The notes below the pieces were generated by a model, which saw nothing but the letters and a program-made list of their open reading frames with translations, was not told where the DNA came from and made no database searches. The translations under genes and the position numbers were made by a program. From Membranipora membranacea (lineage: Eukaryota > Bryozoa > Gymnolaemata > Cheilostomatida > Membraniporidae), in contig OU612065.1 of assembly GCA_914767715.1 (NCBI GenBank), forward strand, positions 39,372,001 through 39,436,000: a stretch of 64,000 nt of DNA, read 5' to 3'. Below, in pieces: positions 1 through 13,395 of the stretch (within the stretch, counting starts at the first letter, position 1; every line of letters starts with the position of its first letter).

Positions 1-3000
1 TGATTCTACTGTAAGTATATCTATAGATAACACTGTCCTCTCCTGGTAGAAACTTTGTGGTCTCTGGTTAGAAGTTGATACACATTAATTCATAAAAAAT
101 CACGCATGATCAGAATTTAGATTTCAGGAAATGGATATATGTAGTGGTTAAGTATTTACGGCTATGTTGGTTGATTGCACACTATATTTTGCTAGAAATT
201 GAAAAGAATGTAAACATTTTGTCTTACTAGAGAGTTTGCAAAATCTGGTATGCTCTTGGGACATGAAGTAGTTTTCACATATTATATATATCACGCTTTT
301 GGTCAGGTTTGACATTAATATGATTTAGAGTTGCGCTATTGCATCAATAGGAAAGACAACCTCTTAGGATAAATTATAATGTTTTATGCGCCCATACAAA
401 TTTCGCAACCTCTCTAATATCATGATTTCAATGTCTGTTAGGCGGGGAGGGCTTCCCTTTTATTGATACACAAATCTGATCAGAGAGCAGAAACATATCT
501 CATTTTGTAGTTTTGCTGCCTTGCAAGCTTGTATTCTGACCTCCATGTTACCCATTTTCTCCTGTAGGTAACACACTCCCCTATGAAGACTGTTATGGAT
601 GCAGAGGCTTACATCTTGTTCTACGTCAGGGTCAAGAAAGGTCGACAACCAAACAGAAACGCCCCTCACACTGTCACTAGATCTGGTAAGGTTATGGTTT
701 GTCTCACACATAATTATGTTATGATCATTGTAGGTTGTTATGTTACCTCATATAAAAGATTGGTAATTTAAAGTTGTCTGCTCGTTGCTTACGCTTTAGA
801 TAAGAACATAACTCCAAAGTGCATAGGTTAATAAAAAATGTACATTTTAGAAATGATGAACGGATCTGGTGATCATGGAGGCCAGAAGAGAGTGATCATA
901 GGACCACAACTACCTGCTTCATCATCATCTCATAACGGTGGCCAGTCAACTTCATCTCAATCTAAACCTCTGCCTCCAAAGTACACAGTCAATCCATTCG
1001 CTGTGAAGAAACCGGCTAATGGACCACTGTCCTCACTAAGTAATGGTGTTGTGAAGCTCACTAATGGCTCCTCAGACAGACGAATTATCACTATCGGACC
1101 TAGGCCTAGTACAGCTAATCAGAAACCTAAGGTGATGGTACCCAGTCTGGTTCCTTACCATGAGATGGGTAGTGATGATGAAGAGAATCATGCTGCAGAT
1201 GAATCAGAGAAGGTAGGACTTGGAATTAATTTAATACATATAAACATTATTGCATGACCTCTTGCAAAACTTCAGGCGCTATGTCATTTGTATCTTAAAG
1301 CTTGAAAACTAAAGTGTCTGATTCTGGCAAGATTTCATGTGGATCTTTTTTCACCACAACTCTGACTAAATGATAAATAGATAGAAGCCTTATTAAAATG
1401 TGGTTTTAATTTACATCTGATCAAAGTCAATTAATTTTTCAGACTTTCAATGACAAGCTCTTTTTGATGATTGCCAGGGCTGGGGCTATTTATTTATAAA
1501 TGTCCATTTGCATTCGCATTAATTTGCTTCAAATGAATTGGAAATGCGCCCTAGGGTCGGCTATCGAATGCAAATGGAGGAAAAGATGTCGAACAAATAC
1601 AAATGCTAATGAAAATGGAGATTCAGCTGTGTTGCAAATGCGAATGAAAATGGAGATATGGCTGTATTATAAATGCAAATGCGATGTATGATGTCCCAGC
1701 TGATCACTTCACAATGGCATGTGACGGTACTATGTGTTTTATTAGGATTTGTTTGCTCTTCCACTAAACGCGTAGCGAATGCATCACCATCCTATAAATG
1801 AATGCGAATGAAAATGGCAAAAATCCTGATTTGCAAATGCGAATTAAATGCTGTGAAGTAATGAATGCTCAACAAATGCGAATGCTGATTTTGTACCAGT
1901 TGTATATGCAAATGCGAGAACAAAAGCGACTTTTTGTTTTAAAATGTGTAATAAATTGAATGCCTCTAATCTCAACAAATGGCCCCAGCCCTGAATTGAT
2001 AACTGATCTTTTATTCTCAGAAACCTTCCGATTCTAAAGTCACCAGTAATGGACCTCTCCACTCGCCTACAAAACCCAGTAAGCTTTCCCTGAGCGAGTA
2101 TACGGCCAGGCAGAAAAGATCTCCAGACACAGCGGCCGCTCCCAGCAGTCTTACTGAGGCCAGTAAGCTATCTAATGCTGATGATAAACCAAACATAGTG
2201 ACCGTCGAGCACGCCGCTACTGTCGCTAAGTTTACTCCTCGAGCTGTCAAGATAGGAACTGCGACAGGCCTCATCAAAGAACAGGTATGTGGTACACACC
2301 AACATATTAAATAAAGAACAAACTAGGCTGTGAGCCATCAGTATAGCTATGATGTGGATTTTGATTCTCTATTATAATGACAGTATTATCTATTATGGTT
2401 ATGGTACAATCACTAATTATATGTCATGTTGTAGCAGATAATCAACAAGCATATATGACAAATGAACTTCATAAAAAATTTTTATTGCAACTCGATTTTT
2501 GTTCTTATTTATTAGAAGCCACCAAAAGTCACAACAAATGGGAACTCAAACTCACATAATGGCTCTACAACCCTACCAGCTGAGTCTTTATTACTGCCAG
2601 AGAAACCTCAAGTTTGCCAAAAGTGTTCATTAGCTCGATGCTACTGCAACATGATAAACAGTTCAGCTTCATCCAGTAGTAGAAAGCTGTCAGAGAAAAA
2701 CTCAGCAACAGGTGCTATGCCTGAAAACCCAGCTTTGAGTAACGAGCAGATACTTGACTTATCACCAGAAGGGCCAAAACAAAATGGTATAGAACACTCT
2801 GCTAGCACTGATTATCCTGTAAAGGATGCTGCTGTACCTGATGCTGCTCCAAATAACTCAGAACTAAAACCTGCCGTAAGGCCTCATAACATATCAACAA
2901 AAGATGACAAAACAACACTGAAAACTCCCCTGTCTAGTGGGAAAAACTCTCCTGTAAACTCATTATCTAGTAGCAGGACGTCTCGAAGTTATCGAGACAG

Positions 3001-3667
3001 GAGTTATAGGTCCAGGTCGCCTCCTCGCGGGTCACGTACACCGCGTAAAAGTTCTCGCTCACCCAGGAAACATGTAGTTAGTCCTAAACGATCTCGTTCA
3101 CCATATAAATACAGACAATATAGCAGGTCTCCCTGCCGGAAAACATACGGGCGGAAAAGCCGATCACCGAGGAGAAGGCGGAGTCCTTCACCTGAGTACA
3201 GGCGTCGGTCACATGACAGCCGTCAAAGGCGGTCACGCAGCCGAAACACTAAGTGCTTCAGCAAGAAGGATCGACACAAGCGGCGTGACAGCAGGTCACG
3301 GTCACCGAGCAGGAGCCGATACTACAGTAAATCACCTTCACCTGACAGATATCGACAGATAGACAGACATAATGGGTACAAACATACTTACAGTGACAGA
3401 AATAAATCTAGTAACCACAAATTGAAACATTCTGAATCCAGTAGCAGAAAGAGACGATCGAGATCACCAGACCGTGACAGTCCCAGTAAGAGGAGGAAAC
3501 GATCTACGTCAGCTGGCAGATCTAAAAAGTCAGACAAACACTCTGCGGAGAGTAAGCCTCTTCTTAACGGGGCTAGTGATGATGATACTAACAGTTATCA
3601 GTGGATAGAAGTCACCAAGGATAAACTGAAACCCTCATCTAAAGGTGAACAGAGCTCTCAATGTTAA
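1..3667 (+). CDS. USP36/USP42-like ubiquitin carboxyl-terminal hydrolase, 3' portion (partial)
   Basis: This is the last part of a deubiquitinase gene that begins before the window. Joined exons: 1-10, 568-685, 851-1212, 2021-2284, 2516-3667. All have GT/AG borders and matching phases, giving about 634 residues. The first exons encode DST then VMDAEAYILFYVR, which corresponds to the end of the USP catalytic domain (the QQAYVLFYxR region of USP36/USP42). Next come the IGPQLP and SLVPYHEMGSDDEE motifs, which match disordered motifs of the USP42 tail (IGPQLP; VLVPYGAESSEDSDEE). The last exon holds a Cys cluster (VCQKCSLARCYCN) and a long Arg/Ser-rich tail with many SRSP and RRRS repeats, implying nuclear or speckle localisation. 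The active-site Cys and His lie outside the window. USP36 and USP42 cannot be separated here; invertebrates usually have one co-orthologue. Confidence 0.85.
1475..1993. mobile_element. Non-autonomous hAT-like MITE in a USP intron
   Basis: The ends are inverted repeats: CAGGGCTGGGGC at 1475 and GCCCCAGCCCTG ending at 1993. The interior is filled with dispersed AAATGCGAATG-type words in both orientations, as in subterminal repeats of hAT elements. CAGGG termini are typical of hAT transposons. I see no transposase and no clean 8-bp target duplication, so family assignment is tentative. Confidence 0.6.
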
Positions 3668-3979
3668 TCACCAGTCATTCTCTCCACTGTCAGTTTTTTT
3701 GTATCATGATGCTGTGTTTATATCTGTCTAGTCCATGCTTTTCTTATTCACTCATCCTTTGGTCAGCGGAACATCATGTTATATAGTAAATGCTTGATTT
3801 TGGAGTCATCACCCCTTGATTGCCAATTTTTTGTTGAGGACACAATTATACTGTAGTACTAATGGTTCCTCCTGCTAAATGATCTAAGATGGTCAATCCG
3901 CATCTCAGCACTGAACACCATGCTAAGCAGGATTGCAAAAGAAACTTGATATGTTGACTTGACTGTATTTATTCTACAG

Positions 3980-4333
3980 ATAAATCTCAGACGACTTGGT
4001 ATGACACAAGTAAATCATCGGAGGATACTCAGGACACCCCTGAGAAGAAATCCAGTGTACTGAAAGGCCTTCAGAAGTTCTCTATGTTTGCTAATAAATA
4101 TATAGTAAGTGATTTCTGAAGTTTCCCTATAACATCTCTTTTGGCTACAGAAGTAAAGATTTAGAATGTATTGGCTTCTCAATGTAACATAGTACCCACG
4201 GTTCAATATGGTAGATGGGAGTTACTCACAACTTAATCTTTCAATGCCAAATCTCTCTTGATTGACCTTTCATAATGGTTACTCATGTATTATTGTACCT
4301 TGTTGTAGAAAAAGAGTCACTGAAGGTACAGAT
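3980..4333 (+). CDS. Possible alternative 3' exons of the USP36/42-like gene
   Basis: A donor at 3645 (AAAG|GTGAAC), 22 bases before the stop at 3667, can splice in frame to an acceptor at 3979. It replaces the GEQSSQC end with about 43 residues (DKSQTTWYDTSK... to NKYI). That exon then meets a strong GTAAGT donor near 4104, and a pyrimidine-rich acceptor near 4308 would add KKSH and a stop. If that donor is not used, the frame ends at a TGA just after it. Splice-site quality and phase match are seen directly; that the isoform is made is inference. Confidence 0.4.
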
Positions 4334-4344
4334 GAGACAAAGTT

Positions 4345-5397
4345 TGTGATCATACTGAACCCATATATAAATATGAGCTATGTATCTACGCCTGACTGCT
4401 GCACCTGACTGAACCATACATAATCTCGTCATAATCCTAACCTACATGCGTAACTCTCACTGTACAAATATCCTCTTCATCATGCCTTATAAATATCCCA
4501 TCTGTATGACTGAGTCCCTCTGCACTTATGTCTGGTCGAACTGTACAGGAGAGCACATATTAGAACTCTACTGACCAAAAAATGTACAAAAATATTTGGT
4601 GGCTATTGCAATTCAGTTTGTTTTTGTTTCACTGATGAATGCTAGTAGGTTATTTTATTTTTCAACACAACGTTTTCAATATCATTGCCAAAAGTCTATA
4701 TTTCAGTATTCTATTTTGTGCTCATGCACCTTTTTGACAGTTACGCTGTCTCACTTCATTTTTATCATTATTCTGGCCATATTGGCCAAACTATCGAGTG
4801 GACAGGATTGGCCTTGTTGAGTCTTGATAACTGTATTGGAACAAAAAACAAAAAAGGAAAATAGAACTGTATTCCATAATATGTCTGAGTTATCGTGAGA
4901 GACTACAAAAATAAAATAGAACTCTATCTATGTGGTAGTGTTGTAACTTTGGAATACTGTCTAGTTATCTGATATACGATCTCATACTATGCCTTCAGAC
5001 CTAGATCAAGTTAGATCCAATTTGTGAGACTTGGGAGTTGCTCCCTCTCAACAGCACCATACTGGTGCGAAAAGTGCAACTCGACATGCAGGCTACTGTT
5101 GATCTAACTTGACCTACATCAGACCCATGTGAGCAAGTTAGCCAATTCATCTTGGTTGCAACAAAAATAAACTAACATTTGCCCATAATATCAATGAAGA
5201 GAGTAAAATGTGTTTTAAATCAAGTCCCTCAAACTCCATCACATATGATAATTATGGCCTCATTCAAATTGCAATAATGATGAAATGATATGAATGATTA
5301 TGTTGGGTTCTGTTAGCCTTAACAAGTATATCTCAGTAGTGATAAACCAAAGCGATCTTACATCACTCGCACATTCACCTCCCAGCAAGACATCTTC
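4345..5397. other. Convergent 3' UTR/intergenic region between the USP-like gene and ALKBH5
   Basis: No supported coding exon. Two genes converge here. It contains an AATAAA near 4909 on the plus strand and a short inverted-repeat element at 5001-5118. Confidence 0.5.
5001..5118. mobile_element. Short MITE-like inverted-repeat element
   Basis: Left end CTAGATCAAGTTAGATC and right end GATCTAACTTGACCTAC are imperfect inverted repeats about 17 bp long, with about 80 bp between. TCAGAC occurs immediately on both sides, consistent with a 6-bp target duplication. Internal sequence is non-coding. Confidence 0.5.
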
Positions 5398-7995
<2,598 letters not shown>

Positions 7996-8247
7996 AATGT
8001 AAATGACTTTTAGCTTGAAATCCTACTTTTTTTTCAGCAAACTAGTTCAACACATGATAAGATTGAGTCACTTTCTGCTCTCATAAAACAGGAAACAGTA
8101 ATCTGGGCTACATAGACATACGAATGTATATTTACATTGTGCCTAATTCATAATTCAATTAATAAATCAAGCAAAAATAACCTACCTAGTAAAAAGAAAT
8201 CTGAAGTGAAGGGACAACTTTTAGTTGAGATTGTCTGATTGCCAGCC
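7996..8247. promoter_or_regulatory. Candidate bidirectional promoter between ALKBH5 and the claudin-like gene
   Basis: Only 252 bp separate the divergently oriented start codons, so both 5' UTRs and core promoters must share this interval unless upstream non-coding exons exist. It is AT-rich without an obvious TATA box at a useful distance. The inference rests on spacing only. Confidence 0.4.
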
Positions 8248-10322
8248 ATGGGTTATAAGAAAGGAAAGCCCAATGAGTGGAAGACTGATAATTTCAAGTA
8301 TGCCTTCATGTTCACTGTTGCTACACTGCTAGTTTACCTCATAGCCTTTGCCAGTCCTTACTGGCTACAGCTCTATGCCACAGTTCCCTATGATTTTAAA
8401 AATATGGGTCTGTGGGAAATATGCCTGGACAACTATGTCTTCAGAGAGGATGGGTTTATCCGTGTATTTGATGGTTGTTACTGGAGCTTTGCCATTGAAC
8501 TTGAAGACAGAAGGAGGATATTCAATCCAGGTAAGCATCCCGTGCTTGGCAATGAAGGCTACTACTAGGTTGGCTGAAATTGTGTACAATTTTATACATA
8601 AAAATTACTATTTTTAAACTTATTATTACTAGGCAGCCTTTTTATATATAATATGATTATCGATTCATATTGGTGATGGAATCTTTATACATAAAAACAT
8701 CCAACTTCACAAATGAGTGTGGGGATCAATCTAGCTCATCTACTACTAGCAAGGAGTAACAGTGAAGTGAAGTTCCCCTGTTACTCCTTGCTACCAGTAG
8801 TAAGTATAGCCCACCATCCATTACCTTTTACTCCATGCTATCTATCAAATCCTAAATATTATCTTCATTTAATCATTATTGCGTCATTCAGGATCTGCCT
8901 TTTCAGGCTAAATGAATATTCTAGAGTGCGCCCGACTGAGAAAACGACCAAATACTAACCCCTAGCAGTTCCCTTCTTCTCGTCACATAACCTAATTTTT
9001 CTCCTGCCACGATGGAAACTTGACAATTTTGGATGCTAAAATAAAAGATATAGCTTTTCAAAACAGGCATATGTTGATGCGGGGAGATTGGCTGAAAGGT
9101 TTTCTTGTGCCCTGGTCATGCTGATAGCGCGACAGTTTACAATTTTGACATCGATAGAGATGTGATTTGTTCTCACCGGAGGTTGTTCTCGCCAGAATTC
9201 TGTGGTTTAGTCTTTGGTCTATGAATTGTCATGGGACAGCGTAATGTCTAAGCCTGTCATTGTGTATTGATGTCATTTGGGCTATTTAGGACCTTCAAGC
9301 AGCATATAAAAATTTGCATCTGAAATGTCTTCCAGCTAAAGGGTTATGCTGTGATGTTTTGTACAAACGATTAACATTTACTGATCCACCATAATAAGAT
9401 GCCTAACTATTGCCGATAATGTGATGAATGGGTATTGGGACAGTGGATAATGAGAATAATATTCTCATTATCTACTGTCCCAGAAAAAGAGACAAACATC
9501 TGTGAAAAATTCATATCCATAAATATTTTGTCAGATTGTAATATATATATGATATATCATATAATATGTATGTTTTGTTCTACTATCTTATAGCATACTT
9601 TGTGGTATGTCAGGTGTTCAGTGTGGGAGTATTACTAAGCGTCGGTGTATGCTGCATGATTATGTCTATGATATTCTTGCGTGCGACAGGACAACAAAAA
9701 TGGACATACTGGATTCTGAGTACAATCTTATGTCTACTGATGACCATCTCCAGTAAGTGATCATTACAACCCACATCCTCCACGCTTCATTACTATCATA
9801 TATTTTGTTCTTAATTGAATTATGCGTTTACATATGTCTCCTCTCCTCTCCTATGTTATGTTAAGGCTTACACTTTAGCCCTCCTATGGTGTCAACCTGA
9901 CCTCTGTGAAAAGTAAAAAGTACATAGGACTTCATTGTTTTAGTAGTAGACCTATGTCAAGAGTATTTGAGTTATAGTGCCACTCAAATGGTTGACCTAC
10001 AAGGAGTGTTTTATACTGATTAGTGTATGTTTCTCTCGTTCCAGGTGCGCTCATATTCGTTATACTTGTGATAGTCGGAGTGAAATCTGGTGACCGAGTT
10101 TGGATGCCCCGTGCTGACCTCATATGGCTCTCCTGGGGTTACGCTGCTGCTTGTTTAGCTAACCTTTTCGCTGCCATCGCTGCCTTCTTCTATGGTAAAG
10201 ATGCTAAAGCATTCTGGGGCGCTCAGGCTCCGATAAATGAAATGTTTGGGTTCCCAATGTCGAGACAAGGAGACGCTGGCCTGGAGCCTCCACCTGAATC
10301 TGGTTCTGTATTTGCTTATTAA
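8248..10322 (+). CDS. Claudin-like (PMP22/claudin superfamily) four-TM protein
   Basis: Three exons (8248-8530, 9594-9752, 10045-10322) join in phase to 239 residues. I start at the ATG at 8248 (MGYKKGKPNEW). TM1 is about residues 19-38 (YAFMFTVATLLVYLIAFASP). The first extracellular loop carries the family signature W...GLWEIC...C, with 17 residues between the Cys rather than the 8-10 of classical claudins. TM2 and TM3 are in exon 2 (VFSVGVLLSVGVCCMIMSMI; YWILSTILCLLMTIS) and continue into exon 3; TM4 is near WLSWGYAAACLANLFAAIAAFF. The C-terminus is short, ends VFAY, and lacks a classical YV PDZ ligand. Probably a junction or membrane-organising protein of the divergent invertebrate claudin/Clc-like group; a specific orthologue is not claimed. 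Confidence 0.8.
8740..8800. repeat. Hairpin with 23-nt arms in the claudin-like intron
   Basis: Left arm 8740-8762 and right arm 8778-8800 are complementary at about 21 of 23 positions, with a 15-nt loop. The arm core is AGCAAGGAGTAACAG. It could be a small palindromic element or an intronic small-RNA precursor. Confidence 0.6.
9436..9482. repeat. Near-perfect palindrome with 22-bp arms in the claudin-like intron
   Basis: TGGGACAGTGGATAATGAGA (9436 on) is mirrored by TCTCATTATCTACTGTCCCA (ending 9482). There is one mismatch over 22 bp and only 3 bp (AAT) at the centre. No coding content. Confidence 0.7.
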
Positions 10323-10845
10323 ATTGACACAAGACTAACACAGTAAATATATATCTATCATCAAAGTCTCTATCTACAAAACATTCTTGTAAATTCAGTT
10401 TGTCTCAATAATTTGATTGCTGAAATTTTTTGGAGATTGACCACTGATCTATCGCAGTACTGTATGATAAAAAAAATTCATGTTTATATCACTTATTTTA
10501 CATTTTATAGCATTCCATTTACCACATTCCATATCGAATGGATGCATACGTTACGTCATACATTTGTAATTTATGTGTTTGCCATGCAACTGAGAACATT
10601 TTATTGTCTTTTAGTATTGACACCATTTTTATATCAATACAACACTAACCGAATACATATGTTAGCTTAGTTGGGCTATTCTGGATAGCAAACCAGATGA
10701 GAAACAGGGTGACTCAGAATAGTCCGCAGAAACCGATGATGTCATGATTGCATAGATTGGTGAGGCCTTTGCAGGACCAATTTAGTTGAATGTACTAGGG
10801 CTACACCATGTCTATGGGCTAGACTGATAGCTTGCTGTAAGAGAA

Positions 10846-12703
10846 ATGGGATTATTATACTCAACTGTGTCGCCCACCACAGCAGGATGGTATTCAAATG
10901 CACCTGCAACTTCACTGGCTCATCGCTGTTACTGGTTTACTTGGAGCCGCAGTGAATTATGGAAAGAACTTATTCAGTCACTGTTTACGTTCAAGTTAGG
11001 AGTATTTATGACGTTGAGTTCGTGGATCACACTTGTGGCAGTTATACAGCTGGTGTCCCATAAGCCGATTTGGGATCTCTGGCTGGACATTATAGTGAAC
11101 GTTTTGACCATCTTATCTAAGATATTGATGGTGTTTGTATCTTACGAATTCATAGTCATGAAATTTCCGGAGTATGTCAAAGATGTCCTCACAAGCGAAA
11201 TGTGTGTCAGCTACCCGATGACACCCAATGAGGTATGCCACTAATGAATCATATCATATTTTAATTCAGCTGTGCATTAATTTAATGTTTTGAGGCCATG
11301 GGAACGCAGGCTCTTTCAAAATGTGATCACAATGCGAAACTGAGGAACTATGAATGTAGTTTGTCTTGAATACATTTTGTTGTCGACGAACATTTGGAGT
11401 AACATGTGAACGTTTTATTCTTATGATAATGTAGAAAAATATATCTGCAGAAAACCTCAGTGAGAACTACAATTTGGAAAGAGTCCGGGCTGTGCATCCA
11501 GGAGGTCCCTGGTGCATATTTCAAAATGCGCTGTGTAAAAGTTGTTTCCTCTTCTTGTGAGAAAGGGCAACTCCTTTCACTATGCCCTAAATTTCCCTTT
11601 TTGGACAAGCTCCCTGGTCTCACCTAGATTGTTCACTCTCTTTATGACTGTTGTGAGACAAGTTCAATTTTTGAAACTTTAGGTGATGAAGTAACTTTTT
11701 GTCATTATACAGCGGGAAAAATTGATCCGCACATAAACATTGCCGAGCTGAATATCATATTTCAGTAAATCCATAAGCAATATAATGTTATACACCAGGT
11801 AAAGCTATGATGTGAAATTGAAATTTTGTCATCTTGACTTTACTTGCAGGAGATAGCCAGCGGAGTTGGTGCTATAGTAGCTCTGTGTGGCATGGTATAT
11901 TTTATACATAGTGTTACTTATGCTAGGAGGCAGCAGGAGTTGTCAATGAAAGCTGTCAGCTATGATGTTGCGCTTAATGAATTGGTATGCATCGCTTTTT
12001 CCGATATTTTTAGCTGACAATTAGCAATTTACAAGCAATTCCAATCCTCTTCCAGGCATCTCACAATAGTTTTATGATCCATAAGTCGAAATTGTATGTT
12101 GGGAAACCTTTCAGATCATATGATACAACAACGAGCATGTAGATCAGAACTGATCAGACAATGAGCATCAGTTTAAAGATAGGAACTGAATAGTGCCTCG
12201 GCTTATTTATCGTCACAAAATTCAAGCTATCACAGCCATCCTCCTGCAAAAGGGCCATGCATGTCTAAGTACCTTTATATATTCAACCTTCCAATTATCC
12301 CTTGTTCTTACAGGACTTGTGTCATCCCGGCCCAGGTCAGGAGATGCTGACTGGTTATGATGTAGTTGATAGTATCAATAACAGAATTAAACAAGCCATA
12401 CAAAAATTTATAAGCGGCAAGAAACCGGTTAATAAGACTACAAGGAAAACGACAGTTACAACAGGTGTACCCTCAGACTGTGTGGAGAGGCCTCCATACC
12501 CAGCTTCAGTTTGTGCTACCCAGGAGAGGACATCATCAGTGGCAGGTACAATATGTCACCCACAGCATTCAGTGCGCAGCCCGAGACAGACTAGACAGAG
12601 AAGGAGGTCTACCAGCCGCAATCACAGCAGAATTTCTCGAAGATCAACCGGTTGCCGTAGAAGTAAAAGATTGAGGAAAATCCGTGTTTGTGATTACTGC
12701 TAA
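10846..12703 (+). CDS. Multi-pass membrane protein of unknown family
   Basis: Exons 10846-11232, 11850-11984 and 12314-12703 join at phase 0 to about 303 residues. Hydrophobic segments: FKLGVFMTLSSWITLVAVIQL, then WLDIIVNVLTILSKILMVFV, and in exon 2 GVGAIVALCGMVYFIHS. The remainder is a basic cytoplasmic-type tail with NNRIKQAIQKFI. I do not recognise the family; it may be a divergent four-TM relative of the neighbour upstream. The start is uncertain because a first exon could lie further 5'. The last about 60 residues in this frame are Arg/Ser/Cys-rich and unconvincing; other frames of the same bases look more protein-like (see findings). An AATAAA at 12785 lies 82 bp past the stop. Confidence 0.55.
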
Positions 12704-12784
12704 CTTTTTATATCTTTTGGTTTTGAAAATTTTGTAATCCACCATCAGAGGTATTTTATAATCTTAATTATGATGATAATAGTG

Positions 12785-12790
12785 AATAAA
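12785..12790 (+). promoter_or_regulatory. Polyadenylation signal AATAAA of the membrane-protein gene
   Basis: Canonical hexamer 82 bp after the stop at 12703. The convergent vezatin signal is only about 330 bp further on, so the two transcripts end very close together. Confidence 0.55.
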
Positions 12791-13119
12791 GAATGTCAAC
12801 ATTGCGCAAGTTGGCTTACGTGCAAATAGCATGGATATATACAAATTCTGAAATCCAAGGCATACCTTCATTGTTGTAATAAGATTGTCATTATTATTAC
12901 AGTTGTGAACACAGTTTTTAAATCATTGTTGATTGTCTCAACTTGAAGGCTGATGTGATAATATCAATAACATAGGATAATGTATTTATTAATCGGATAT
13001 GGGCAATACCCTGAGATGAAACAAATTGGATTAATTTTGCAAGTTATTCCATGATCTTTCCACGATCATCAATAAATTGCCAAATTGCCACTAGAACGGT
13101 ATTTAAATTAGTTCAGGAT

Positions 13120-13125
13120 TTTATT
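13120..13125 (-). promoter_or_regulatory. Probable polyadenylation signal of vezatin
   Basis: TTTATT on the plus strand reads AATAAA on the minus strand, about 270 bp past the vezatin stop codon. Confidence 0.45.
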
Positions 13126-13395
13126 TAGATCTCACAAAAGCTGACTGCTCACAAATACTGCAGACATAACATTATTGCAAATTATTGAATTGACTAGTTA
13201 TGCTAATGAGGTTATCCCTGTCACAGCCAACGCAAACAAAATTCAGTCAAAATGAATCAAATTATATTCAAGGAAGACAAAGCCTTATCGGTGGACTGTC
13301 GCTGTTACAACAATTTGTAAATTGATAGTAAAAAAATAGCACCAGTTCTGTAGAGGGGGGGGGGGGATTATCACACACACCGTAAGTTTGTATTA

